A stretch of DNA of 64,000 bases from Caulobacter segnis (GTDB lineage Bacteria > Pseudomonadota > Alphaproteobacteria > Caulobacterales > Caulobacteraceae), in assembly GCF_003243465.1 (NCBI RefSeq), contig NZ_QFQZ01000014.1, positions 1 through 64,000 of the forward strand, written 5' to 3'. Made by a program: the position numbers and the translations under genes. The notes under the pieces are model-generated. The model saw nothing but the letters and a program-made list of their open reading frames with translations. It had not been told where the DNA came from and made no database searches. Below, in pieces: positions 7,482-15,130 of this stretch; position 1 is the stretch's first letter, and every line of letters starts with the position of its first letter.

Positions 7482-8336
7482 TTACTTCCGCACCCGCATC
7501 AGGCACTCTTGCGCCACCGAGGCCAGCAGCTTGCCGTCCTTGCTGAACATCTGGCCGCGCACCAAGCCGCGGCCTTGCGAGGCGCTGGGGCTGTCCTGGG
7601 CGAACAGGGTCCAGTCGTTGAAGTCGAACGGGTGGTGGAACCACATCGCGTGATCGAGGCTGGCGCCTTGCAGGCCCGGCGTGGTCCAGATCAGACCGTG
7701 CGGACGCAGGGCGCTTTCCATGAACGCCATGTCCGAGGCATAGGCGAGGGCGGCCTGCTGCATCTTGATGTCGTCGCCCAGCGGGGCCTTGGCGCGCATC
7801 CAGACGTTCTTGGTCCCGGACTTTTGAACGGGGGTGACCGGGTTCTGGGGATCTTCCCAGCGCACGTCGACGGGACGAGGCTTCCTGGCGTGAGCCAGCA
7901 TCTTGGGATGGATCTGGTCGCCCAGGCTTTCAAGGAACTCGACCTCGGTCATAAGGGTCTCAGGATCGGGCGCGTTCGGCATTTCCGACTGATGCTCGAA
8001 GCCCTCTTCCGGCGTCTGGAACGAGGCGGCCAGGTTGAAGATCTGCTCGCCGTGCTGGATGGCGGCGACGCGGCGGGTCGTGAAGGTGCCCCCGTCACGA
8101 GCCCGCTCGACGTCGTAGAGCACGGGCGCGTTCACATCGCCTGGGCGGATGAAATAGGCGTGCAGCGAGTGGCACACGCGCTCCGGCACGGTGCGGTAGG
8201 CGGCCAGCAGCGCCTGGGCGATGACCAGGCCGCCGAAGATGCGCGGGAACCCGTCGTTGGGGCTGGTCCCTCGGAACAGGTTCACCTCGATCGGTTCGAG
8301 GTCGAGGATGTCGGCGAGGGTCTCGGTCGTCTGCAT
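7482..8336 (-). CDS. tesB: Acyl-CoA thioesterase II
   Basis: 284-aa double-hot-dog acyl-CoA thioesterase hydrolysing medium/long-chain acyl-CoA. The family's catalytic trio is visible near the C-terminus: Asp in SLDHAMWFH, Ser/Thr in QDSPSASQGRG and Gln in SVAQE. The N-terminal hot-dog carries PRIFGGLVIAQAL. Length matches E. coli TesB (286 aa). Monocistronic, divergent from the deacetylase gene and convergent with the Nudix gene at 3 bp. Confidence 0.94.
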   Translation of the reverse strand: MQTTETLADILDLEPIEVNLFRGTSPNDGFPRIFGGLVIAQALLAAYRTVPERVCHSLHAYFIRPGDVNAPVLYDVERARDGGTFTTRRVAAIQHGEQIFNLAASFQTPEEGFEHQSEMPNAPDPETLMTEVEFLESLGDQIHPKMLAHARKPRPVDVRWEDPQNPVTPVQKSGTKNVWMRAKAPLGDDIKMQQAALAYASDMAFMESALRPHGLIWTTPGLQGASLDHAMWFHHPFDFNDWTLFAQDSPSASQGRGLVRGQMFSKDGKLLASVAQECLMRVRK

Positions 8337-8417
8337 GGCGCAGTGCGATAGGCGCAGGCGGGCGCCGCCGCAAGTCGTCTCCTTGCGTCAGGCCGTCGCG
8401 GCGCCCATCGTGAGGCG

Positions 8418-9332
8418 ATGTCCCGTTCCCCGCCCGTCGTCCATCACCCCGCCTTCCGCGCCGAAATGCCAGCGGGGCACCGGTTTCCGATGGACAAATT
8501 CTCACGGCTGGCCAGCGTGCTGGACGCGGAGGGCGTTCCGGGTCCCGAAGGCTTCGCGCGGCCAGAGCCGATCGACGCCGAGACCCTCCGGCTGGCGCAT
8601 ACCGAGGCCTATGTCCGGGGCGTGATCGAACTTTCCTTGCCGGCCGACGTCGCGCGCCGGATCGGCCTGCCGAACACCGAGAGCGTCGCCACCCGGGCGC
8701 GGGCCGCGACCGGCGGCACCTTGCTGGCCGCGCGCCTGGCGCTGGAGCATGGCATCGCCTGCAACACCGCCGGCGGCAGCCATCACGCCTCGGCCGAAAG
8801 CGGCGCGGGCTTCTGCGTGTTCAACGACGTGGCGGTGGCGGCGCGGCGGTTGCAGGCGGAAGGCGCGGTCAGCCAGGTGCTGGTTGTCGATCTGGACGTC
8901 CACCAGGGCGATGGCACGGCGCGGATCTTCGAGGGCGACGCCAGCGTCTTCACCTTCTCGATGCACGCCGAGAAAAACTTCCCGCATCGCAAGGCCGCGA
9001 GCGATCTCGACATCGAGCTCGCCGACGGGACGGGCGACGAAGCCTATCTGGGAAAGCTGGGAGAGATCCTGCCGGCGCTGCTGTCCAGCGTCCGGCCGGA
9101 TATCGTCTTCTTCAACGCCGGGGTTGATCCCCACGCGGACGACAAGCTGGGCCGACTGTCGCTGACCGACGAGGGCCTGGCGCGACGGGAGGCCCTTGTC
9201 CTGGGCGCTTGTCTTGGTCTTGAGATCCCCGTGGTCGGGGTCATCGGCGGCGGCTACGACGCGGATATCGGTCGTCTGGCGGCCCGCCACGCCATCCTGC
9301 ATCGGACGGCCAAGTCTCTGTATTCTCGGTAG
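8418..9332 (+). CDS. Histone-deacetylase-family amidohydrolase
   Basis: 304-aa member of the arginase/deacetylase (class II HDAC/AcuC/APAH) superfamily, a Zn-dependent enzyme removing acyl groups from lysines or acetylpolyamines. Visible motifs: GGSHHA with the catalytic His pair, GFCVFNDVAVAA, the zinc ligands in VDLDVHQGDGT, NAGVDPHADD, and the C-terminal GGGYD. Single gene between tesB and a small ORF. Protein versus small-molecule substrate cannot be decided from sequence. Confidence 0.9.
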   Translation: MSRSPPVVHHPAFRAEMPAGHRFPMDKFSRLASVLDAEGVPGPEGFARPEPIDAETLRLAHTEAYVRGVIELSLPADVARRIGLPNTESVATRARAATGGTLLAARLALEHGIACNTAGGSHHASAESGAGFCVFNDVAVAARRLQAEGAVSQVLVVDLDVHQGDGTARIFEGDASVFTFSMHAEKNFPHRKAASDLDIELADGTGDEAYLGKLGEILPALLSSVRPDIVFFNAGVDPHADDKLGRLSLTDEGLARREALVLGACLGLEIPVVGVIGGGYDADIGRLAARHAILHRTAKSLYSR

Positions 9333-9412
9333 TCTCTAGTCTTGTCTCCGCTCGCCATCTCCGTCGGGGCGGCTCGGATTGCGCGGCCCGACGGAGGTTA
9401 AGCGGCGATCAC

Positions 9413-9511
9413 TTACAGGCTCGAAGCGAGCGAGCCGGCGATGATGACGAGCGGCAGAGCCGCCAGGATGAGCGAAGCGAGGCCGGACACGGCAGTGGTC
9501 TTCATGGTCAT
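9413..9511 (-). CDS. 32-aa single-span membrane peptide
   Basis: Very short ORF encoding MTMKTTAVSGLASLIL then AALPLVIIAGSLASSL: a short positively charged N-terminus and one hydrophobic helix (about 9-29). An AAGGG SD lies about 9 nt before the first ATG; the third residue is also Met. The composition looks like a genuine small membrane protein, not random GC-rich coding, and I recall similar peptides in Caulobacterales. It stands alone between the deacetylase gene and the DUF2256 operon. Function unknown. Confidence 0.6.
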   Translation of the reverse strand: MTMKTTAVSGLASLILAALPLVIIAGSLASSL

Positions 9512-9646
9512 GGTCTTGATCCCTTTTTTGATCCGGCCGCCCCTTCGGCGTCCGGTGATCAGGGATATAGGCGCGGACCTTGGTTACTGCACGTTACCTT
9601 TGCTTCATTACGTCGATTTTAAGGACGTTATCGCGATCAAATCGCA
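9512..9646. other. AT-richer intergenic segment
   Basis: No gene seen. This 135-bp stretch is clearly richer in A/T than its surroundings (for example near 9615-9660). It should hold the promoter of the 32-aa gene on the minus strand and the 3' end of the DUF2256 operon. No clear intrinsic terminator is visible. Confidence 0.4.
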
Positions 9647-9817
9647 TTAACTGGGTGTAATTTTACGTGATCGGCAGGCATCAGAACAAAATCTCACCGA
9701 TTCCCAGTCCTTCGCCCACTTCTTCCGCCACGCGAAGGGCCGGCCGCACGCCGCGCAGATCTTGGAGGGCAGGTCGCCTTTGGCGACGGCCTTCCCGCCC
9801 CTGCGCGAAGGCTTCAC
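9647..9817 (-). CDS. DUF2256 zinc-ribbon protein (56 aa)
   Basis: Small gene recognised by its conserved core LPSKICAACGRPF then WRKKWAKDWESVRFCSDAC: a CxxC...CxxxC zinc-ribbon-like pattern with the invariant tryptophans of DUF2256. It starts at GTG 9817, sharing the four bases GTGA with the stop of the upstream thioesterase, so translation is coupled. The full length is 56 aa, normal for the family. In other genomes I recall DUF2256 near photolyase/cryptochrome genes; here it is the third gene of a thioesterase operon. Molecular function unknown. Confidence 0.85.
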   Translation of the reverse strand: MKPSRRGGKAVAKGDLPSKICAACGRPFAWRKKWAKDWESVRFCSDACRSRKITPS

Positions 9818-10239
9818 GCGCCGTCCTCGCTGGGGGCGACCAGGAAGAGGCCACGCAAGGTGGCGATCGGTGCGGAGCGGGTTTCCTGCCAGGCCTCGAC
9901 ATGGACGTTGGCGATCCGGCGGCCCAGCTTCTTGATGCTGGCGCGGGCGTAGGTCGTGAGCGGGCGCCCCGAGCGCAGGTACTCGATCGACACATCGATC
10001 GTGCGCGGCTGGCGCTTCATCGGCGCGGCGGCCGACAGCTGCGCCAGGGCGGTCATCTCCATGAAGGCCCCCAGAACGCCGCCATGGATGGCCGGCAGCA
10101 TCGGATTGCCGACGATGTGCTGGGCGAAGGGCAGGATCGCCGTCATCTCGTCCCCGGCCAGTTCGGCGCGTACGCCCAGGAAGCGGGCGTAGGGGATCGA
10201 CTCCAGCATGGAGACCAGGCGGCTGTCGGCGTCGCTCAT
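9814..10239 (-). CDS. PaaI-type hot-dog thioesterase (second of pair)
   Basis: 141-aa hot-dog protein of the PaaI/YbgC-like acyl-CoA thioesterase group. The helix region contains NPMLPAIHGGVLGAFMEMTAL, the usual HGG active-site loop with an acidic residue following in the helix (GAFME). The ATG at 10239 shares one base with the stop of the upstream paralogue (TGATG), so I place the start there; the frame is open further upstream but inside that gene. Its own stop overlaps the DUF2256 start. Likely acts on aromatic or short acyl-CoA; substrate unknown. Confidence 0.88.
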   Translation of the reverse strand: MSDADSRLVSMLESIPYARFLGVRAELAGDEMTAILPFAQHIVGNPMLPAIHGGVLGAFMEMTALAQLSAAAPMKRQPRTIDVSIEYLRSGRPLTTYARASIKKLGRRIANVHVEAWQETRSAPIATLRGLFLVAPSEDGA

Positions 10240-10736
10240 CAGTCCACCGCTCCGGTCTTGGCGCGCGGTTCGCGCGACGGCTTGAGGTTGGCGCCCGGCT
10301 TCTTGCCCGCGCTGGAGTCGAGCATGAAAGTGGCCTGGGCGGTGGCCACGGGGTCCTCCGGATCGCGGTCGTAGGCGACGGCGCGCACGAAGGCGACCGA
10401 ACGGGTCAGCTTGTAGCAATGGGCGCGGGCCAGGATGTCCAGGCCGGGCTCGGCCGGCCGCATGTAGTCGATGCGCAGGTCCAGGGTCGCGATCGAGGTC
10501 CAGGCCTCCAGCGCGGCATGCACCGCCTGGCCGCTGGCGTGGTCCAGCAGGGTGGTGACCACCCCGCCCGCGATCACCCCGGTCTCCGGGTCGCCGACGA
10601 TCTCCGGGCGATAGGGGACCTTGAGGATCGCCGTGGCGTCGCCAATCTCCAAGGTGGAGAAGCCTAGGGCCCGCGCCTGTGGGCTGCCCTCGTTCATCGC
10701 CGTGGCGATCAAGCGGCTCTGTTCATTATCGCTCAT
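10239..10736 (-). CDS. PaaI-type hot-dog thioesterase (first of pair)
   Basis: 165-aa hot-dog fold thioesterase paralogous to the next gene. The active-site loop reads TGVIAGGVVTTLLDHASG, with GG followed by Asp in the helix (LLDHA), the typical PaaI arrangement. The C-terminus ends in a short basic tail (about 145-165). First gene of a three-gene coupled unit on the minus strand, divergent from the exonuclease gene. The pair may form a hetero-oligomer, since many hot-dog enzymes assemble from two different subunits; this is inference. Confidence 0.88.
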   Translation of the reverse strand: MSDNEQSRLIATAMNEGSPQARALGFSTLEIGDATAILKVPYRPEIVGDPETGVIAGGVVTTLLDHASGQAVHAALEAWTSIATLDLRIDYMRPAEPGLDILARAHCYKLTRSVAFVRAVAYDRDPEDPVATAQATFMLDSSAGKKPGANLKPSREPRAKTGAVD

Positions 10737-10790
10737 GCCGTCTCCCTCGATGGGATAGGCTTAGCCCCTTAGGCGTTGTCATATCCAGCC

Positions 10791-11804
10791 GTGATCAAGC
10801 CCGAAGATCTTCTCTGTCCCCGGCCTGGAGGCCTCTACTGCCCGCCGGGGGACTTCTATATCGATCCGGTCCGTCCCGTGGACCGGGCGGTGATCACCCA
10901 TGGCCACTCCGACCACGCCCGCGCAGGCCATGGCGTCGCCGTCGCCACGCCAGAGACCCTGGCGATCATGGCCGCCCGCTATGGCGAGGACTTCGCCGGG
11001 CAGCGCGAAGCGCTGGCCTACGGCCAGACCTATGCCCGAGATGGCGTCGAGGTGACCCTGGTTCCGGCCGGCCATGTCCTCGGTTCGGCCCAGGCGGTTG
11101 TGCGCTGGAGGGGCCTGACCATGGTGGTCTCAGGCGACTACAAACGCCGCCGCGACCCGACGTGCGCCCGCTTCGAGCCGGTTCCGTGCGACGTCTTCAT
11201 CACAGAGGCGACGTTCGGCCTGCCGGTCTTCCGCCATCCTGACGACGCCGGCGAGATCCGCAGTCTCCTGGCTTCAGTCGAGCAGTTTCCCCAGCGCTGT
11301 CACATCGTCGGCGCCTATGCGCTGGGCAAGGCGCAGCGGGTGATCCGACTGCTGCGCGAGGGCGGGTGGGACAGGACGATCTACGTGCATGGCGCCCTGG
11401 AGCGGCTGAACGCGCTCTACGAGGCGCATGGCGTCGCGCTGGGACCGCTCGCGCCCGCCACGGCGTCGGGACCCAAGGAGGCGTTCGCGGGCCAGATCGT
11501 CATCGCCCCGCCCAGCGCGGTCGCCGACCGCTGGTCGCGCCGCTTCCCCGACCCGGTCGACTGCTTCGCCTCGGGCTGGATGCGGGTGCGGGCCCGCGCC
11601 CGCCAGCGTGGCGTCGAGCTGCCGCTGATCCTGTCCGACCACGCCGACTGGGACGAACTGACCGGCACGCTGTCGGAGCTGCGACCCGGCGAGGTCTGGA
11701 TCACCCACGGCCGCGAGGAGGCGCTAGAGCGCTGGTGCGAGCTGGAAGGCCTGCCGGCCCGCGCCCTGCGGCTGGTCGGCTACGACGAGGAAGAGGGCGA
11801 ATAG
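10791..11804 (+). CDS. Ligase-associated MBL-fold DNA exonuclease
   Basis: About 337-aa metallo-beta-lactamase/beta-CASP-like nuclease of the 'ligase-associated DNA exonuclease' type. The metal-binding motif HGHSDHA occurs near residue 39; the end of the domain has SDHADW and WITHGREEAL. I chose GTG 10791 because it gives the family-like start (KPEDLLCPRPGGLYCPPG); an in-frame TTG at 10776 is possible and neither has a strong SD. In many genomes the partner ATP-dependent ligase is adjacent; here it is at 50229-51839. Its 3' end overlaps the convergent fusion gene by 25 bp. Confidence 0.88.
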   Translation: MIKPEDLLCPRPGGLYCPPGDFYIDPVRPVDRAVITHGHSDHARAGHGVAVATPETLAIMAARYGEDFAGQREALAYGQTYARDGVEVTLVPAGHVLGSAQAVVRWRGLTMVVSGDYKRRRDPTCARFEPVPCDVFITEATFGLPVFRHPDDAGEIRSLLASVEQFPQRCHIVGAYALGKAQRVIRLLREGGWDRTIYVHGALERLNALYEAHGVALGPLAPATASGPKEAFAGQIVIAPPSAVADRWSRRFPDPVDCFASGWMRVRARARQRGVELPLILSDHADWDELTGTLSELRPGEVWITHGREEALERWCELEGLPARALRLVGYDEEEGE

Positions 11805-12952
11805 CCCTCGGGCGGCGCGCCGATGTAACGCGCCCTTGGCCGGATCAGGCGGCCGCTCTGAAGTTGCTCGATGGCGTGGGCGGTCCAGCCGGCGCTTCGC
11901 GCGGTGGCGAACAGGATGAAGGACGCGTCGGCCGGCAGCTTCAGCTTGCGCGCCAGGCTGACCAGGGCGAAGTCGATATTGGGCGAGAGACCCGTGGCCG
12001 CCTCGGTCGCCGCGCGCAGCTCGGCCAGCAGCGGGGGCGGATCGAACGCCGCCAGCAGCGCCGCCGCGCGCGGATCGCCGTCGGGATAGAGCGGGTGATC
12101 GAAGCCGGGCATGGAGGCGCCCCGCGAAAGGCGCGCGGCGACGGCGTGGGCGGGATCGCGGCGCTCGGCCTCCTCGACGAAGGCCTCGACCCGCGCGGCC
12201 ATGCCCCCGTGCAAGGGCCCGGACAGCGCCGACAATCCGGCTAGGCACGCCGCCGACAACGAAGCGCCCGTCGAAGCCGCCACGCGCGCGGCGAAGGTCG
12301 AGGCGTTCAGTTCGTGATCGGCCAGCAGCACCAGGGCGCGCCGGACGAGGTCGGCGCCGCTGGCGTCCAGATTCCAGGCGGTGGCGAACCGGACATGGGC
12401 CGCGCCTTCGCCGGTCTGGCCGGCCGCTGCGTCCACGACCGCCTCCAGGAGGTCGGCGGCCTCCATCGCCAGCGCCAGCGGCGCGCGGCCTCGCGCCGGC
12501 GGCTCCTGCCCCGCCCGAGCGGCCAGGGTCAGGAACAGGCGCTGGCGCGCGGTCTCCGCCTCGGGCGGCGGCGCCCGGCGCGAGGCTTTGAGGGCCGCGC
12601 CATGACCGCCGCGCAGGAGCCGGCCGACATTCTCCAACGTCAGGCCCTGATCGGCGAGCTGGACGGCGTCGCGGCCGCGATACCAGAGCTTTCCGCCGGC
12701 GACGGTGGTGATCGCGGACGGCAGGACAGGCTCGCCCCAGGCGATGGCCTCGGCGGCGACGTCGGCCGCCCGTCGACCGCGCGCCTTCTTCTGGGCCAGG
12801 GCGGCGACGTCCGAGGCGCGATAGAGGCTGCGGCGAGGATCGCTCGGATGGGCGGTCGCTTCGATCCGGCCCCGGCTGACATAGGCGTAGAGAGTCTGCG
12901 GGCGGATCCCCAGTCGCTCGAGTACCGTCTCCGCATCCATCCAATCGGCCAT
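11780..12952 (-). CDS. Citrate synthase-like protein with N-terminal HTH DNA-binding domain
   Basis: 390-aa fusion. Residues about 1-55 resemble an excisionase/MerR-type winged helix (MDAETVLERLGIRPQTLYAYV, then SRGRIEA and YRASDVAAL). The rest is a citrate-synthase fold: WYRGRDAVQL (about 90-99), DHELNAST (His213), GPLHGGM (His248), GFDHPLYP (His286), SPNIDF (Asp327), and SGRLIRPRARY with the C-terminal arginine. All three catalytic positions (His/His/Asp) are retained, so it could both bind DNA and bind or turn over oxaloacetate/acyl-CoA. It faces another citrate synthase gene across 75 bp, which suggests metabolite-responsive control of that gene. Regulatory role is inference. Confidence 0.88.
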   Translation of the reverse strand: MADWMDAETVLERLGIRPQTLYAYVSRGRIEATAHPSDPRRSLYRASDVAALAQKKARGRRAADVAAEAIAWGEPVLPSAITTVAGGKLWYRGRDAVQLADQGLTLENVGRLLRGGHGAALKASRRAPPPEAETARQRLFLTLAARAGQEPPARGRAPLALAMEAADLLEAVVDAAAGQTGEGAAHVRFATAWNLDASGADLVRRALVLLADHELNASTFAARVAASTGASLSAACLAGLSALSGPLHGGMAARVEAFVEEAERRDPAHAVAARLSRGASMPGFDHPLYPDGDPRAAALLAAFDPPPLLAELRAATEAATGLSPNIDFALVSLARKLKLPADASFILFATARSAGWTAHAIEQLQSGRLIRPRARYIGAPPEGYSPSSSS

Positions 12953-12955
12953 ATA

Positions 12956-12994
12956 GATTGATTATATTGATCAAGATTGACGATCAAGTCTTGA
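12956..12994. promoter_or_regulatory. Candidate operator array between the two citrate synthase genes
   Basis: TTGA occurs at 12958, 12967 and 12977, about one helical turn apart. Overlapping palindromes are TTGATCAA (12967-12974), TTGA-CGA-TCAA (12977-12987) and TCAAG-T-CTTGA (12984-12994). The segment is AT-rich in a GC-rich context and lies where the two divergent promoters must be. A natural target for the HTH domain encoded next door; unproven. Confidence 0.5.
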
Positions 12995-12999
12995 GGGCG

Positions 13000-13020
13000 C
13001 TCCTTTCGCCGCGAAAGGAG
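13000..13020 (+). promoter_or_regulatory. Hairpin sequestering the SD of the citrate synthase gene
   Basis: CTCCTTTCG (13000-13008) pairs perfectly with CGAAAGGAG (13012-13020) over a 3-nt loop. The 3' arm contains the Shine-Dalgarno AAGGAG (13015-13020), 7 nt before the ATG at 13028. The fold would hide the ribosome-binding site, so translation may depend on unfolding by a protein, temperature or a ligand. Confidence 0.65.
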
Positions 13021-13027
13021 ACCGCAC

Positions 13028-14113
13028 ATGTCCGATGGTCTTGAGGGCGTTGTCGCCGCCCACACTGTCCTGTCCGATGTCGACGGCGCTCGTGGGCGCC
13101 TGGTGATCCGTGGCTACGCGGTCGAGGATCTGTCGGGCCGCACGCGCTACGAAGACGCCGCCCACCTGCTGTTCGACGGCTTCTTCGAGGACGCGCCCAG
13201 CGATCTGGCGCCATCCCTGGGCCAAGCCCGGGTTTGCGCCTTCGCGGAGGTCGCCGCGCTGGACGAGGGCCTGGCGCGCCGCGATCCGGTCGAGGCCATG
13301 CGCGGCCTGCTGGCGCGGCTGCCCGACGGTGACGACCTCGCCACCGCCCTGCTGCTGATCGCCGCCCCCGCCGTGTTCACCCCCGCCGTGCTGCGCGTCG
13401 CCGCCGGCCAGAGCGCCGTCGCGCCGGACCCTTCCCTGTCCCACGCCGCCGACATCCTGCGGATGACGCGCGGCGCGCCGGCGTCGGACGCCGAGGCCGC
13501 GGCGCTGGACGCCTACCTCGTCACCGTCTGCGATCACGGCCTGAACGCCTCGACCTTCGCCGCCCGTGTCGTGGCCTCCACCCGCGCCGGCCTGACCTCG
13601 GCGGTGCTCGCTGGCCTCTCGGCTTTGAAGGGGCCGCTCCACGGCGGCGCGCCGGGTCCGGTGATCGAGATGCTGGACGCGATCGGAACGCCGGCCAATG
13701 CTCGTCCTTGGTTGGAGCAGGCCCTGGCGCGTGGCGACCGGCTGATGGGCTTCGGACACCGCATCTACCGCGTCCGCGACCCCCGCGCCGACGCGCTGAA
13801 GACGGCCGTGCGCAAGCTGGCCTCGGCGTCCAGCGCCCTGCCCGGACGGCTGGCCTTCGCCGAGGCGGTCGAGCGAGCGGCGCTGGAGATCCTGCGCGAG
13901 CACAAACCCGACCGGCCGCTGGACACCAATGTCGAGTTCTACACCGCGCTGCTGCTGGAGGCCCTGGGCCTGCCGCCGGCCAGCTTCACCTGCGTCTTCG
14001 CCATGGGCCGCGTCGCCGGGTGGATCGCCCATGCGCGCGAGCAGTTGGCGGGCGGACGCCTGATCCGGCCGCAGTCGGTCTATGTCGGCCCAGAGCCGCG
14101 CATCGCCGCCTGA
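13028..14113 (+). CDS. Citrate synthase / 2-methylcitrate synthase family protein
   Basis: 361-aa stand-alone citrate synthase fold. Landmarks: LVIRGYAVEDL, CDHGLNAST (His170), KGPLHGGA (His205), GFGHRIYR (His244), TNVEFYTALLLEALG and AGGRLIRPQSVYVG. The catalytic Asp of the canonical NVDFY motif is Glu303 here, a change seen in some family members that may alter rate or substrate. It condenses acetyl-CoA or propionyl-CoA with oxaloacetate; which one is unclear, and the main gltA is probably elsewhere. Divergent from the HTH fusion and preceded by an SD-burying hairpin. Confidence 0.9.
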   Translation: MSDGLEGVVAAHTVLSDVDGARGRLVIRGYAVEDLSGRTRYEDAAHLLFDGFFEDAPSDLAPSLGQARVCAFAEVAALDEGLARRDPVEAMRGLLARLPDGDDLATALLLIAAPAVFTPAVLRVAAGQSAVAPDPSLSHAADILRMTRGAPASDAEAAALDAYLVTVCDHGLNASTFAARVVASTRAGLTSAVLAGLSALKGPLHGGAPGPVIEMLDAIGTPANARPWLEQALARGDRLMGFGHRIYRVRDPRADALKTAVRKLASASSALPGRLAFAEAVERAALEILREHKPDRPLDTNVEFYTALLLEALGLPPASFTCVFAMGRVAGWIAHAREQLAGGRLIRPQSVYVGPEPRIAA

Positions 14114-14169
14114 AGCGTCGCGAGTCGTTCGCGCTGGGGCTTGGCGGGCCGCCTTGCTAAAAGGCGGCC

Positions 14170-15099
14170 ATGTCGCCCTCCGCCGCCTCTCCCGAAGTCC
14201 GCGCCGCCACCCGTCGGGTCGCCTTGTTGTCGGTGGCGACGGCGTCGATCCTGATCGTGGTCAAGGCGATCGCCTGGGTCGCCAGCGGCTCGGTGGCGAT
14301 CCTGGCCTCGCTGTCGGACTCCGCGCTCGACCTCGTGGCCTCGCTGATCACGGTCTACGCCGTGCGCTACGCGGCCGAGCCGCCGGACGCCGAGCATCGT
14401 TTCGGGCATGGCAAGGCCGAGGCTTTCTCCAGCCTGATGCAAGGCGGCCTGGTCTTCGCCTCGGGTGCGCTGATCGGACGCGAGGCGATCAACGTCCTGC
14501 TGCATCCGCGCCCGGTCGAGCACGGCCTGGCCGGCGTCGTGGTGATGCTGATCTCGATCGGCCTGACCCTGGCCCTGATCACCGCCCAGACCCGCGTCGT
14601 GAAGGCCAGCGGCTCGATCGCCATTTCCGGGGACCGCGCGCACTACGCGGCCGATCTCGCGTCGAACGCGGTCGCCCTGATCGGGGTCGGCGCGGCCGCG
14701 TGGCTGGGCCTGCCCTGGCTGGACGCCGCCGCCGGCCTGCTGGTGGCGCTGTGGCTCATCTGGGGCGCGGTCGGCGTGTTCCGCGAGGCCTCGGCCCAGC
14801 TAATGGACCAGGAGCTGCCCGAGGTGGAGCGCACCCGCATCGTCCAGCTGGCCACGGTCGACCCCCGTGTCCTGGGCGTCCACCAGTTGCGCACCCGCGC
14901 CTCGGGGCCCTATGTCCACATGCAGATGCACGCCGACCTGGCCGCCGATATCTCGCTGGCCGAGGCCCACACGATCATGGTCGCCGCCGAGAACCGCCTG
15001 CTGGAAGCCTTCCCGTCGGCCGACATCATCATCCACCCCGACCCTCGCGGCCTCGCTGAAAAGCACGGCGGCGTCTTCGCCGAGAGCGTCGAGGGTTGA
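14170..15099 (+). CDS. Cation diffusion facilitator (FieF-like metal exporter)
   Basis: 309-aa inner-membrane CDF transporter exporting Zn2+/Fe2+/Cd2+ by proton antiport. Six transmembrane helices are visible between about 18 and 215. The site-A ligands match the FieF/YiiP pattern: SLSDSALD (Asp50, Asp54) in TM2 and HYAAD (His158, Asp162) in TM5. The cytosolic C-terminal domain contains VHQLRTRASGPYVHMQMHADL with metal-binding histidines. Follows the citrate synthase by 56 bp and precedes hldE by 31 bp. Confidence 0.92.
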   Translation: MSPSAASPEVRAATRRVALLSVATASILIVVKAIAWVASGSVAILASLSDSALDLVASLITVYAVRYAAEPPDAEHRFGHGKAEAFSSLMQGGLVFASGALIGREAINVLLHPRPVEHGLAGVVVMLISIGLTLALITAQTRVVKASGSIAISGDRAHYAADLASNAVALIGVGAAAWLGLPWLDAAAGLLVALWLIWGAVGVFREASAQLMDQELPEVERTRIVQLATVDPRVLGVHQLRTRASGPYVHMQMHADLAADISLAEAHTIMVAAENRLLEAFPSADIIIHPDPRGLAEKHGGVFAESVEG

Positions 15100-15130
15100 G
15101 TTTTCGGGGCGGGGCGGTACGGAACTCCGC

